A stretch of DNA of 64,000 bases from NCBI GenBank assembly GCA_014898425.1, contig RCSZ01000014.1, positions 1,860,001 to 1,924,000 of the forward strand. Reading direction: 5' to 3'. Position numbers and translations under genes: made by a program. The notes under the pieces are model-generated. The model saw only the letters and a program-made list of their open reading frames with translations. It did no database searches and was not told the origin of the DNA. Below, piece by piece: positions 48,762 through 62,300 of this stretch. Positions within the stretch are counted from its first letter, which is position 1. Every line of letters starts with the position of its first letter. This DNA is from Botryotinia globosa (lineage: Eukaryota; Ascomycota; Leotiomycetes; Helotiales; Sclerotiniaceae).

Positions 48762-49602
48762 ATGTCGCAAACCGAAACGCCATCATCCGAAATCAACCCT
48801 AATAGCACACCCAGCATCAGTTCAGCTGCGCATACCTATCAACTCGCGATGCAAACACAATCGTCCTCCACACCTCCCTCATCCACACCCTCCGGCGTCC
48901 TCCAAATGCCGGGCGCAACACGCGATGTGGTTATGGAAGATGCACCTCTTCATAGACCTGCAGTATGCCTTATACTTCCCCCAGACCCTGACCCTCCACC
49001 CATCCCTCCATTTTCTCCTTCCTCCCATCCTTCAGATTCAATTGGACGTTTCCTCTCGCGACTGTCTTCTGCCCTAGAATTCTCTATACTTACTCATACA
49101 ACTCTTTCACAGTCTCCAGCCGCTGCAATTCTTCCACCCACTGCTCAAACTCAATCGCAGACACATTCTCATTCACCCATTTTACCTCCCTCGCATCAAG
49201 CTTCCACTTCGTCTGCGAACATAAATCGCGAAACAGCTTCTCCAGCGCCCGTTCCTGCGCGCACAAGTACGCCAGTACCGAAGGTAAATGGGAATGCAGA
49301 GAAGGAAAATTCTTCGAGAGCTACTAGCCAACATCCTGATACCGGGCCGTCGTTGCCAACTGAAGCAAGTGTGCATGGAGCGCCGGCACGGGTTTATTTA
49401 AATCAGACTGTTACGGGAAGTTTATTGGAGGGCATGAAACTATTAGCCAAGGACCAGTAAGTACCTTGGATCTGCTGCCCGACAGGAATCTCTCACGGTG
49501 CGTATAAACTAACAATCATTCCTTAATAGACCAAAAGATCCTTTACGAGTATTGGGAGAATTTTTATTATCAAAATCTAAGGAGTTGGAAGGAGGGAATT
49601 AA
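48762..49602 (+). CDS. SDC1: COMPASS subunit Sdc1 (Dpy-30 motif protein)
   Basis: Exons 48762-49456 and 49530-49602 (73-nt intron, phase 2) give 255 residues. Sdc1/Dpy-30 dimerises and binds Ash2/Bre2 in the Set1 histone H3K4 methyltransferase complex. Only the last 45 residues are conserved: ARVYLNQTVTGSLLEGMKLL, then PKDPLRVLGEFLL, the two-helix Dpy-30 motif, split by the intron after DQ. The first 205 residues are disordered, rich in Ser, Pro and Thr, much longer than in yeast Sdc1 (175 residues in all). The start is the first ATG after the shared promoter. Confidence 0.9.
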
Positions 49603-49861
49603 AAATAGATGGAGTTTAGATACACACCCCTGGGCACATAAAATCATGTCAAGATGGGCGTTCAAGGAGTGAAATATCACGTTGAAATAATTGGACAATA
49701 ATTGAGAACAAGGCTGGCGCTGGAAGTATTTCTTAATATTTAATTTGCTATTTAGTTTTTATGCCAATATAGCAGTACTCCTTCTCAAGAAAGTAGTATA
49801 GTTCGTGATGCAATTATGTCCACACCCCAACTCCATATCCATTTTGTCATGGTGAAACTTT
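49603..49861. other. Convergent 3' region of SDC1 and RPS13
   Basis: 259 bases, AT-rich, with probable poly(A) signals for both genes. Nothing else seen. Confidence 0.5.
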
Positions 49862-50591
49862 TTATGCGACCATGGTGCTAGCAGTGGCACTCTCGTATCT
49901 CCAGGTTGGTGGGAGAACACCAACGGTCTTGTAGTAACGGGAGAGACGGTGGATACGGGATTCAATGAGAATCAAACGGAACTTGGAGTCCTTGTCCTTG
50001 CGGTTACGCTCGAGATGCTTGCGGACAGCGACGGCCTAGATTTAATGGATTAGTATAACTCAACGTCAGCTACGAGGATAGTATTGAACGAACCTTCTTG
50101 ATCAACATGTAAAGGTCCTCTGGGATCTCTGGGGCAAGGCCTATTTTGTCACTCTGTCAGTCTATGACCAAGCAGAGGCGTTTGTAAAGATATAAATTGA
50201 CACATCAAGGATGTACTATGATCCAATGATGGCATATATGGAACTATTCATGTTATATTGGATATCGTACCGTTGGACTTGAGGATTCTAAGAATCTTGT
50301 TACCTGTAGAAGTAAAAATGTTAGCATTTGTATTTCTCTTGAACAAAAATCCAGCTCGCATCAATTGCAGAACGAGGAAATTAACATACCAGTAACAACC
50401 TTGACTTGAGCAATACCGTGAGAATCTCTCAAGACAACACCGATTTGGGAAGGAGCAGCACCCTTCTTGGCAAGCTTGCAGATTTGGTCAACAACTTGCT
50501 CTGGGGTGGTCTTGAGCCACGAAGGAGGAGCGCGGGAGTATGGGAGAGCAGAGGAAGATATTCCCTTTCCGTTGGAGTGAAGACGACCCAT
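49862..50591 (-). CDS. RPS13: 40S ribosomal protein uS15 (S13)
   Basis: Four exons, 50591-50390, 50303-50271, 50140-50094 and 50035-49862, give exactly 151 residues, the length of the yeast protein. The small exons of 33 and 47 nt were found by phase and conservation ([25 protein letters not shown]). The N-terminus [20 protein letters not shown], the middle [12 protein letters not shown] and the C-terminal block [20 protein letters not shown] are diagnostic. It belongs to the small subunit and binds helix 22 of 18S rRNA. Introns are 86, 130 and 58 nt. I looked for a box C/D snoRNA in the introns and saw none. Confidence 0.97.
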
Positions 50592-53500
50592 TTTTGCGGT
50601 ATTTGTCGACGGTGTTTAAACTGGTCGTTAGATTGAGATTGTCGAGAGGTGTTAAAGATTTGAAAATGTTCCGTCGTCGCAAAATTATGTGTGTGGATTG
50701 TTCGTCGCTTAGTTTACGCTAAGAGCTGGTGTTTTCTATGCTAGACTTAATATTGACTAGCGCAGTCTGGACATCATAAGAAATTTCTCAAGTCCAGAGC
50801 TTTTTATTTTTCCCGACAACAATTTTGCTTCACCAACAGAAGTCATGATCAAATCATCATAACTGATTGAGGATCAGCCTCATCTTTTGTACTATCTATT
50901 CAGAAACATTCAATGGCGTTGCGCTATTATTTAAATGTAAGAGATTCCCTTACCATTTACAATCGACCGACAAGACACAATGATGATATTTCTTTTTACT
51001 ATTTTTCTGGTACCTCTTGTTTTAGGACTCTCTGCGGAGGGAACAATGAACTAACTGAACATCTGATAACCTTCTCGGGTTTTTTTCTTTCTATGATATT
51101 GTATATCTGCATATGATCCGTAACTAACCTTGAAATAGAAAACTTTCTCATAACCCAATTTCTCGCGTCGCAAAGGTCGACAATCTTGGAAAGCATGTAA
51201 GGTCTGTTGGACATCAGAAATGCCTATGGAGGATTTTACTTTCGTCCAACATTAATGTGCCAACAATCCCACGACCACGGGCAGCCGAGCTTGATAACAT
51301 TTCACATATGATATTGCCAGTCATGCTATTCATCCACGGTATAGGTAGGTTCACGAAATGGATTTGGATCTTGAGAATAGTGTACTTCTCCAAGTGATAT
51401 GATGCTTAGTTGGCAAGAGGAAAAACTCCTATGCTCTTTTATATAGAATACAATACTGTTTTTCAATGGCTTGCGATGCTATCTATCTATGTTATCGTCA
51501 TGTGTGATCTTTCTCGATTCAGTGATTTGCTTCACTTCATCCCGCATGACTCCATTGGGGTGTATGGAATCAATCTGGTTGGTGTGGAATTCTCTCGCCG
51601 TCAACCAAGCAATTTCATTCAGTACCTACCTAGGTAGTCACAGTGTTGTATCCTACCAGATCGTTTGCGTGCAACCTTCATATATTTCTATCAAGGTTCT
51701 AATAGATATCTGCGTGAGCACTTTTATAAGCTTGTTGGACCTTTTCATCAGTGCAGATCATGTTCACGAGTGATTACTTTAAAGTCATCACATTCAGCCA
51801 ACAAACCTGTTCCCTAATTTGCCAAGTGTTCGTCCTGGCAACAACTCTCTTCTCAGGTTACCTTCCCAATCTAACACAGTCACACACTTCATAACTAAAT
51901 AGTGACCTCCCTTCTCCTAACCTTCCTCCGCGCTATCTTCCATGACACCCTTTCCTTGATTTCCTTCTAGTTCTCCTGATGCTAATTCTCAACATCCATA
52001 ATCTTGTAAAAAAATTTACCAACGAATTCGATTCTTCAGTCCGCCCCGCAAATTATGAGGACCTACAAGGAGCGCTTCCGTCAAGAGCACTTTTCAAATT
52101 TTTCTGTTTTAGCGTAATGTAGTATTGAATACGGGAGAGGAATTTCCAGCATGAGGCCGGATTTCAAAAAGGTGAATTCGGGGATCTAGTGGGTGGGAGA
52201 ATTGATGACTAAATGGAAGAATAGGACAATCCATACCTTTTCACTTCGATTGGGCTCTTTAAGATATTCTCGCGCAGTAATTTTTCGACATATCATGATA
52301 TTTCATCACATTTCTATTTCTAACACCATGGCCAAATCGTCTGGCCATTCTTCACTTCAAGATTGCTCACGTCCCTCCAGCAAAATGAGAAGCTAATCAT
52401 ATGTGTCCCGCTCACTTAGCGCAGATCTCTTCATCTACGCATCTACAGTAACATCAGTTAATATTCTTTTCATCACTACCTATATTGACAAAGGAAGAAG
52501 CGTATAGATGCAGATTAGAGTAGCTCGAGTTTGGATGCGGCGTATGTTCTTTTAGACTCAGGTCGCGTTGTGAATGGGTTGACGGACTTTGGGAGGAGGG
52601 TTAGACTGGGCAATTTAGAAGAAGGGGGAAGAGGAATGGAAGGAGTGTCTGACTGGTGAGAATGAGGATCTTGTATGATTGTGAATTTTCTGGTTGTATG
52701 AGGGTATTAGTTCAAGTTTCCAATTGAAAAATTGACATTGTTATCTATTGAGTCTAGAGCGGAGACAGAAGGGAAATTTCCAAGTAGATAGTAGATATAT
52801 GTAGGATACATTTCGAGGCACCGGTCATCACGATCTCAAACTGAATCAAGGCTTTCGGACTCTCCTGATCAGGCATGTGAGTACAGCGAAGTCTATGAGA
52901 AATGAGGAATCAAACTTCAACTTCTGAGTCTTGAGAGGAAATCCTTGCTCAGAATACCATTTCAAAGAATCTAAACCCACTCCAAGACATTCAAAGGAAT
53001 CGTAGATGTGCTGCTATGAATCATGATGCGGAAGCGGGATTTTCGCTAGAAAACCACGAAGAGACGGATCTCCATTGGTTATACTCACGTATGTGATCAA
53101 GATTTTCTTTTCGTCTACACTACTCACTGTCTCTCGTGATTCACCAGTACTGAACCCTCGTTATGAAATGCAAACAAGATCCATCATCTGATTTCTGATG
53201 ATATCGGGCTTGGACTAGTTCCCCTCCAGTACGGCGAGGTCATGCTAAAGAGAGGTCAGGCTTATATATGGGAAGACCCAGGGTCTTGTTGGATTCAAGA
53301 ATTAGGGAAGTCATACGAATACTGATGATGCTATGGTTCAACAGTATCTAGCGACTTAAGCAAACTACGAGCTTAAATATATTCGGCTTCTATTGGATGT
53401 TGTGGACTTCACTTCACCAGGGATACCCAGCGCCATCAGAGGAATATACACACATCATGATCCAGCACCATACAAACAGGAGTGAAATAATCAGATAATT

Positions 53501-54054
53501 GGTTTACATATTTTCTATTTGATGTCATCATAATACATACAAACACTACTAATAAAGTACAGATCGTCATTACATAGGCGGGATATATCCCATGCCTAAT
53601 CCGAGATCTCGGGACGCGAGATCTCTATGTATACCTACTACAACTGCAGCAGTATTAGTACGCTCGAATCAGTAAGTTCGATGACCATTTCGGCCTATGA
53701 ATGGGTATCTGGGTATTGTAAACACATTATGCCCCATCCCCCTCCACAATTCTATCCACCCGGCCGGGGCCCTTTCGTACCCGATCGGCCTTTTCTTGGA
53801 CAAAGGAAAAAGGGATCGTTCCAGGTTCCATCCTTTTTGTATCCTGACTTGATCCATGTGGGTGACTATCAAAGTCTTTTCATCCCGCGTGGGGCGACGA
53901 GCCGAGCTCTCTATTTCTTCTAGCACCATGGCCTAGCCAAGCCACCGAGTTGTCAAGCCACCAAACTCCTGTTTGACCCTTCTCAAGGGACAGTATGAAA
54001 CATCGCTATAAAAAAATGCTTGAAAATAAATAAAATATACATGTCGAACCCATA
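50592..54054. other. Gene-free region of 3.5 kb
   Basis: No open frame has coding character; the longest (for example 51471-51773 and 53627-53923, about 100 codons) show no family motif. A CCTAGGTA palindrome occurs at 51629. The left 300 bases are the RPS13 promoter. The right end abuts the 3' end of the GPCR gene. Confidence 0.5.
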
Positions 54055-55700
54055 TCAGAATTTGTTTGCGTTTGAATTCATCGGTGGAGCATATGTTGTG
54101 GTTGAATCCCATGATTGTGGTGGGTGGGGTTTGGAAAATGAACGTGATGGTGATTTATATCTTGCTTCTCTGCCAAAGTAGTCTGGCGTTTCTCGACCAC
54201 TTTTTCGAACGGGCGAAATTGGAGTGACGGCGTCTGGAGTTTCGCATGCCTCCATGGTCTTGCTATCACGTTGATCTCGATCCTTGCTAAGCATTTCGTA
54301 TGACCTGAGATCTTTAAAGGCGTGAACATCGGCGCTGACGAATTCATTGTTGGGCTTTATCTTTCCACGGTACATTTCATACCAGCCTGTAATCATTGCC
54401 TTTCTTCCCAAGAATATTGCTGCCCAGAAGCCATTGAACTAAAACATATTAGCACTTGAGTAAAATAACGATGGCAATGGGGAGAACTTACGGATAGCAT
54501 GACAAGGACCGCACCAACGGTAGCCTCGTTCACAACTAGAGATTTTGCTAAAGGTAAACACTCTTCTTTACCTCCACCAGTTCGCACCAAACAAGTTAAC
54601 CACTGCTCGGTCTTGGTAGGATCCTTGAGGATATTTGTTTCTAAATCATCCATGAAGACAAACACGATCGCAAAGAATGCGACATCAGCGATGATCACTA
54701 GTACAATAGCGATACCTCTCCATTGTAACTCAATCACTCGGCGAACTCGACGATATGCTTGTCGTGGTGAGACAGTGCGCACACTGTTAGTGTACGAAGG
54801 CAGAACTCCTGAAGTTTCCGTGGTGTTGGAACTGTCTGCAAGGGATGAAAGATATACTTTGATGCAGTAACCGAAAGTAACGAACTGGATGATAACGGTG
54901 GCGCCAGAGAATATTAGAAGAGGAATCCAGAAGTCCGCTAAACTGTTCTCGTGATTGATATGGCAGGTATCTCCAAATCGGAAGGAAACACCACTAAAGA
55001 TCATTCCAAAACATAATGCAATGGCCGGTATTCCCCATCCAGCAGCAAGAGCTCCCCACATGAATGACTTTCCAATTATCACCTGCCAACAGATCTGTAG
55101 ATGTAAGGCGAGGGACCTTAAGAAGACCCACATAACACCACACCAGCCCCCAGCCATTATGAATGCGCCGGAGATTGCACAAGTAAAGTTAGTGCTCATA
55201 TCGTTCGGGGTAATCGCGTTATAGCATTGATCGGGGTTTGCGCTTAATGGTATAATGAAACCCAACTTTTGGCGAGACATGTTAGGAAACGGTTGATAGA
55301 AGGCACGGGGAGCAGTGACTCACCTGCATCAAAACTGTAGCAATAACCAAGCAGATACTGAGGTAATGCCTATGAGTCTTTTCGACTGGCAGAAATGCGA
55401 AGCATATCAACAAGTATATAGAACATACCATCGCCGCTACACTGACCCAATTTGCAGATTCGGTGAGGGTGTTGATGCTTTCACCGTAGAGCCATTCAGT
55501 CTGTGGACATGGCAAGCAGCAAACGACCCCCAAGGTGGTAGAGCAAAATCTTCCATCGGTAACTATATGTTGTCAGCATGGTGAAATGAACCGGAGAGCA
55601 TGCAAGACATACAACCACCCGTCGATGGGAAGAGATCTGCCTCAAGGAACGGCGCTGGACACCTGCCCTGGCCAAAAACTGTCGAATTAGAGCCACTCAT
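54055..55700 (-). CDS. Frizzled-like fungal G-protein-coupled receptor
   Basis: Exons 55700-55613, 55562-55324, 55265-54492 and 54438-54055 (introns 50, 58 and 53 nt) give 494 residues. Seven hydrophobic segments follow a cysteine-bearing N-terminal ectodomain (Cys14, 36, 44, 45, 48; motif CCLPCP). Segments 1 and 2 are at about residues 69-88 and 96-115; then ISGAFIMAGGWCGVMWVFLR and others. The motifs ANW before segment 1, GGWCGVMW in segment 3 and the long loop between segments 5 and 6 are typical of the fungal Frizzled/Smoothened-like GPCR group. The C-terminal tail (about 110 residues) is Ser/Pro-rich and cytosolic. The ligand is unknown for this group. The ATG at 55700 is the first in frame after an upstream stop, which leaves a short ectodomain and no classical signal peptide. 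Confidence 0.88.
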
Positions 55701-56876
55701 TGTGGAGATGAGAATCAACAATCGTAATAGAGGAACACCAAATCGATTGAAAATGACGGCAGCCGGGTGTGTGAACTTTCCTGATTCTCACACCGGACCG
55801 GCCGTATATCAATGGACAGACAGGAAGCGTAAAATCACTATATGCTGTGGCGTTCTTCAGCTGTCATATACTTTTGGAAGTTAGAAGTTTGTAATCGTCA
55901 TGTGGTATATTACGAAACCAGTGATGGGAAAATCTGGTATGTTTCAACGCTTGGTGGTGCGTAGACCCGTGGGATATAGTGCTGGAAGAGTTTCATAAGG
56001 CCATCGCCAGGTGCTTTGCCAATACTTCGGATGATATCAAGAAAGCAGACAGAATTCAAAAATGGAACTGGAACGTTTGTGTATGATACAGAGATGAGAA
56101 AAACAGAAACCGATCCAAATGGATAGAACGGGGAATATAAGCCTGCATATGTATAAGGCGACATAAGTGCAGTCTGAGTACCATAGGTGGAGTCTTGTAG
56201 CTTGGGACGCACGCGAGGGTTTTGCCCATGATGGTCCTCTGGCTCCACGATGAGCCAGGATTGGTCTTTCCTTATGCCTTCCTTGAAGGGACGGTAGGAC
56301 GAATCCCTGTGAGAAGATGGTGTTCCGGCCAGCAAAAGACGCGGATGAAGTCTTGAGTATCAACTAGTGGTTGACCGGATTAGGATATAAATCCACCTTG
56401 CAGATTTAATTGGAAGAAAAGATTTGCGTGTTGAGGCACAATATTCCAATATTTGAACAAGGAATATAGCATTCCTGGGTTATCGGAGAGAGAGGATACA
56501 TTTGGGAGGAGGTTGCTAATTGGCAAGCTGAAGAGTGGTTGAGAAAGTTTTGGAGAAATACTGGTGATGGGTATTTTTTCCCTGTGTCTAAGAAAATCTC
56601 AGCCAACGAGCTGAATCATTGGGTGTGAGGGTGTGAGGGTGTGGTAAGTTGATTGCCTTTGCATGGATACGATGACCAGGTCACCTTGCAATTTGCGTCT
56701 CCGGGGGGATCCACTCTTGACTTATCCACATTAGGTCTTTTCTCCATGGCTAATTGATACCATTGGATGATCAGGCCATTGGTTTATTGTTGACTGTTCT
56801 CAGATAATAGTTATAATTGGCACGGACGAGGAAGAAATGCCCAAGAAAGAAAATGAATTCAAATGAATTCAATCCA

Positions 56877-56925
56877 ACGCAACGCAACGCAAAGCAACGC
56901 AACGCAACCCAACCGAACCGAACCA
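56877..56925. repeat. AACGC/AACCG pentamer repeat
   Basis: About nine units of five bases (AACGC, AAAGC, AACCC, AACCG), upstream of the GPCR gene. Confidence 0.7.
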
Positions 56926-59239
56926 GAAGAGCGTTGATAAAGAAAGCCACCACAGGGAGTTGCGAGGGGGAGGCATTGTTTACTTGACTATGTATTCCAA
57001 ATTGCGCTGTTTATAGCTAGTCATCATCAACAACTGATTTCATTTTTCTTTTCGTTTTCCCTGTACCGAGCCGTGGGCCGTGGCCCCCCCTTCCCCCTCA
57101 ATTAGAACTCCGCAATTTGCTACGAGGTAATATTATATTATACACCCTTTTCGCTTACAGGCACAAGCTTACAATTAGGCCTATGCACACAAATGTGCTA
57201 GATACCAACTAACGTATTCCGCAGTCCACTCACTCACTCACTCACTTGCCCACTCACACACATTGCCTCAACTAATTGCAGGTGTGTAAACATCTATGCA
57301 TAATGCAGGTCCAAAGGTCGCGCGTAAGGTCGTATTTCATCATCATCATTTATGTTACAACCCCTGATCAATATCACAAAAGCTTTATTGTAGTTTATCC
57401 AATCGATGATCTACTGTAGTAGAATACCAAATTACCAATAGATCTGATCATGGTTCGGAAAGAAAAAGATCATATTTGCTTAAACGAAGTTTGGGAGATC
57501 GTACACCACCCCAAAGCTCCACTGAACAAGAAGCGAGTCGCGACCTTGGATTTTTAATTTGGAGTTGAGGATCCGACGATTTCAAAACTTTGATACTCGA
57601 ATATATCATACTTTGTACTAAGACTGTACAGTATCTAATAAACACGAGAAGGAGAAGACTTGGATAAACCTAGATACCTAAAGGCAACGTCGATTCGAAA
57701 GCGGTTGACTTAATTTTGACAGGTGGGTCTGAAATCATGCTATTGGACTTCCCAATTGAACACGACGCCAACGAGAACGGAAGGTTCAAGCCAGGCGGTA
57801 TATACATATGGCAAGAGTTCCCTGTATCGTCGAAGTCACGTCTTCCCATGGATTTCTGCTACCGGCAAATATAATATGTATGGAAGCAAAGAAGCCACCG
57901 TGTACTCCGTAGTGCGTGCTAGAACATAATGTACTAAAATAGGCTAGGTAGGTACATTTGATATTTGGCACAATATCGTGCCGTCTCACTCAAACACACC
58001 ACACCACACGAAAGGTCACCCTTAATTACTGTACCGTATTTTTCTAGTCTCCCTAGAATTCGTGTACATTTTGTTGGAATCGACCCGCGATCTTGCCACA
58101 AACTTCTACTTTCTGTCCACGCAATGAGGCTGGGCAGAGTGGCTTAGATATCATGCAGAACGACGGAGAGGCAAAGTCAGTCATAGTGAAATCATAAATT
58201 ATCAGCCAGCCATCCACCATGCAAACACATCAACGGCCAGTCTCATCCAAAGGATAGACAATCGACAAAGTTGAAAAAGGAAGTGCTCTCGTTTATGTTT
58301 ACATTTACATAATCATCTGCACATTAGCAGGATCGGGTCTTTACCTTTCAACTTACAAGCAAACTGTTGTTTACGGTCCCACAGTGCCCTGAAGCTAATG
58401 ATTGGTTTGAAGCGAATGTAGATGAAATAGTCTAGTCCCTCATACCAGGTACCGGAGAACCCCGCTGCTTTGGAAAAATTGCTGTTCAGCATGCTGAGAG
58501 GTTGAATTCTTTACGACCATCCCCACGCCTCTATCCGCCAAAGTTGATATCACAACGACATCTCATATTCAATGTACTGTTGGTTGTAACTTTGACGCCG
58601 AAGCTGACGTCTGTTAGCCATCGTACAAGCGTAATAGCATGAATGATATTGCTGCCGCGAAGGGATTACTCTTGAATTCTGGATCCGTAGTGTCAACTAA
58701 TCCATGAATCACCTGCAGAGGGATCTGTTTTAAGTGGCAATGATCGTCCAACATCTCCGAAAAGACCCTCCTTTTTATACCGTCATCCACTTTGGGAATC
58801 TATGCTGCGGGGCCGGCTGTCGATTATGTTTATCAATCTTGACTCGAATGGAAAGTCATTTTCCAAAAAATTGATTTATATTTGAGGAAGGTATCTGATG
58901 CAAGGCAGATTGAATCTCTACGTCGCATATCGGCTCCAGGTTTTTATAAATGCTCATTTCGCACACAAAAAAGCAGGTGTGGTCACTCACTGCGTACATC
59001 GCCGCTTAGATGGCCCCCAAAACCAGCTCGTTTAATCCCAGTGCAAAACAACTGCAATTACAAAATTAATATCTGTGCTGCGAGTAGGTACCTGGTTTCC
59101 TGCAATACCCCATACTATTTTGCCTTGCAAATAAACTTCTTGGGTACGAGCTCGCTCCCCTTGATTGTCATACCACTCTTTCTTATCTGTCTATGAAAAT
59201 CCCATTAAAGCTTGTACTGTAGGATGAACAGGAATACTA

Positions 59240-59355
59240 GACCACCTGACCTGATCTAATCTGACGTATAACCCATTACGGATTCCCAAGTAATTTTTTG
59301 AAGATCACCTGACCTGATCTGATCTATCTGACGTGCAACCCATTACGGATTCCCA
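59240..59355. repeat. Tandem duplication of about 60 bp
   Basis: Two near-identical units share CACCTGACCTGATCT and CAACCCATTACGGATTCCCAAG-like segments (59244-59291 and 59305-59354), with small differences. Confidence 0.8.
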
Positions 59356-62300
59356 AGATTAGGAGTACACGCTCGTCACGAGCACGTGGTAGTGGAGACT
59401 CCCTTCGTTTGACCCTCTTTGTCTCACGCGGTGATCTATCGTTCATGTGTGAATATCGTCATCCTCGTTCATTTGGAAATATGGACATTGATCATGCAAT
59501 AGAAGTTCATAAAGATTCCTCACGGATCAAATTCTCGCCGGGCTTGCATCAATAGGTAATTTCAGACATATCACATCGGCGCTCACGCTACAGTATCTGC
59601 TTAAGACTCTCTGGGCACTGTGACGATGTACCACAATATTTGGTAATATTTACATTGTTAATTTTACAGATACTCGATTTCCTTGCCTACAACGTTCTCG
59701 CGGCAATTTTATCCTCGCCTATCTAGACTGTGCCCCCTCAGCCATCCTCCGAATGTCATGCTAGCTTTCTGTGTATAAGGTTGTTATTATCCTTCCAATC
59801 GCGAGCTGAGAATGAAGAGTATTTTCTACTATCAAGGAAAATGCGCTAACCCACTATCTGATGAAAAGAAAAACATTGCAGAAACTCCCTCTACATCTTC
59901 AGGCTAACTCCATGATTGCTCTTCATCAATATTCCAGAATCATAAGTATTTCAAACTAATTTTGCTTCACCTCTCCGCAAGATGACGATTTCTCGCTATT
60001 ATGCTGAAAGTTCACGAACCACACAGCCGTTGTAACAGCTAAGCCCTACAGATTTAAAGACTAACTATAACAACGCTTAGGCTCAAATTCGTTTTGGTGC
60101 CTCACTCCATGTTACAAACCAACCAGTTGAATGACCGCTAAAGGTTTATGCTGTCATTGTATCAGGATTCAGAATAAGATATGACAGACGCACTGACCTC
60201 CTATATCTATCCCATTCTGGCTTCATCATAATCAATTCTAACATAACATAATCCGCATTGCATCGGATAACATCCCAAATGATACATATGTAAATATGTA
60301 CTCTGCACCTCTGTCCGGATATCAAGATCATGACCGAGACTCCGACCCGACTACTTGGAACGGCTCGAGACTCGAATCTATTACTAGGTATATACGTTAG
60401 TACATCCAAATTAATCAATCCGTCACGCCGTACATAAGTCTCGGTACAAAGTCACACATTTGTAGAGAATATATCCTGAATAGGCGAGAGCTAACACTAC
60501 TGTATTCCTTGAAGGTGATAGATCTCAGGGATCGTGCAGATATATCCACTAGGATGGTTTTAAATTTCTAGGTGAGAATATACCTAGGAAGGTGAGAAAA
60601 TAGCGTCTCAAGCGGATAAACAGGAGAATTTTAAGGTTACATTCACTGCACGCGAACTTACTAGGTAAAGCGTTTCTGAACTGGTGAGGTAAACATTGTC
60701 TTCTTCGCCATCAAACTAGAATGATGCGGGTGAGACGTACGGCAGTTTCGTACGTAGCAGGCCTGCCGTGGATGCTTGCTTGTCGTACTGGAATGCGATG
60801 TAGTTAGACGCCATGAGCTGGACCCAAGTGTTCGTTTATGTCGTGATTTCCACGTTCATTCATGGATCGCTTTCATATAGTATCTGTCTGTCAGTGTCAG
60901 CTGTGACCCCAGCTGTGACCCCAGCTGTAACCGTCAGATCATATCACCAGGAATGTTCGTATATCTATCAATCGCTACCGAAAATTACACCACATCTTGT
61001 GCGAGGCTTTTGTATACTCCGAGGTATGTACATATCAGTCAGCCTCGTAGATACTTCTCGCTCTCTTTTTCTTCTTTTCATCATCTGTAAACGATCATGC
61101 GATATACGACATCTCATTGGCACTCATCTGTGTCAGGAATCAGGGGAAATTTTCACGGTACGACCGGAAGAACCAGCGCGAAACCCCGGACTTATGGCTA
61201 CGGACGGTAGATACCGTTGTAAACTCAGCTTACTGTTATCTTTTACTTGTTTGTTGGTTGTTTGTAGGCCGTGGGTTCTAACTTCTCTGCCTGTTTTCCC
61301 CGAGAAGAAGAAAACGGGGGAGACGGGTTACGGGGCGAAGGAAGAGGGGTGGATGGATAGTTTGTAATGTTATGTTATGTCATCTTGGAGGGGTGGTATC
61401 TAGAATCTAGATGCAATCCTCTAACATTGTAACCTACAGCAAGCTGGGGCTTAGACGGTGGACGATTTCAATGCTGTTGTCAGTGTTGTGTGAAGTTGTC
61501 TCAAACCAGAAGGATACATAGTAACCTTACAATAAGACCAACCGAATTAAGACCGAGTATTGCTATCGCTACCAATGTTATCGTTCAACTTCGTTTCAAT
61601 CATACTCTGCATACATTATCTACTACATCGTACATTCGTATGTAACATTCCCACCTTTTCATGCCTGAAACCCTTGCCACACTAATAGGCTCTGAAGGCT
61701 TCGCACATTTTTGCGATTGCGTGTGGTGTGGTAGTATTCCATATTTACAGGCTACAGGCACGTCAATGCCGGATGGAAGTTACCATTCTAGCCTTACCAC
61801 CGACCCGTGTAAGCTGGTCTCTTTGCCCCTGGGCAGGCTTGGAATTTGAAATGAAATGAATCCGGAGGCGGGTACTAGGGAGAGATATGCATAGGATGAT
61901 AATCTTACAGTCTCCGAATGTTTGCATAGAAGCTACTGTGTGTGCTCCGTGTGAAAACTGCAGATGGGCGCGGTGGATTGATAGGTACCAAGATACTTGG
62001 AGAATGTGATCGATGTGAAATCCATGAATTGATTACGCGTCTTTGTTACTGCTTCTGGAAACTTTCCTTTTTCGAGCCTTGGCATATAAGTATCCTTCAT
62101 CCTTCATCTCACGTTACAATGAGTTGACTGAGTTGGTTGAGGAAAAGTTACTCGATCCAAATGTTGGTGATACGGCCTACATAGAATACAGCAGCAAAGG
62201 TGTTAGCACCTCTGAAGTTCTTTATTATTGTCTTCATGGACACTGTGCATCATCTGCAATTTGATTGGATGACTCGCGGTACGTCTCAATCACTAAGGTG

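Noticed and set aside
50141..50270. Possible intronic box C/D snoRNA in RPS13
   Set aside because: I found no RTGATGA box C paired with a CTGA box D and closing stem on the sense strand of this intron.
60813..61367. 184-codon open frame
   Set aside because: No family motif, no sensible domain and no neighbouring exons; probably chance.
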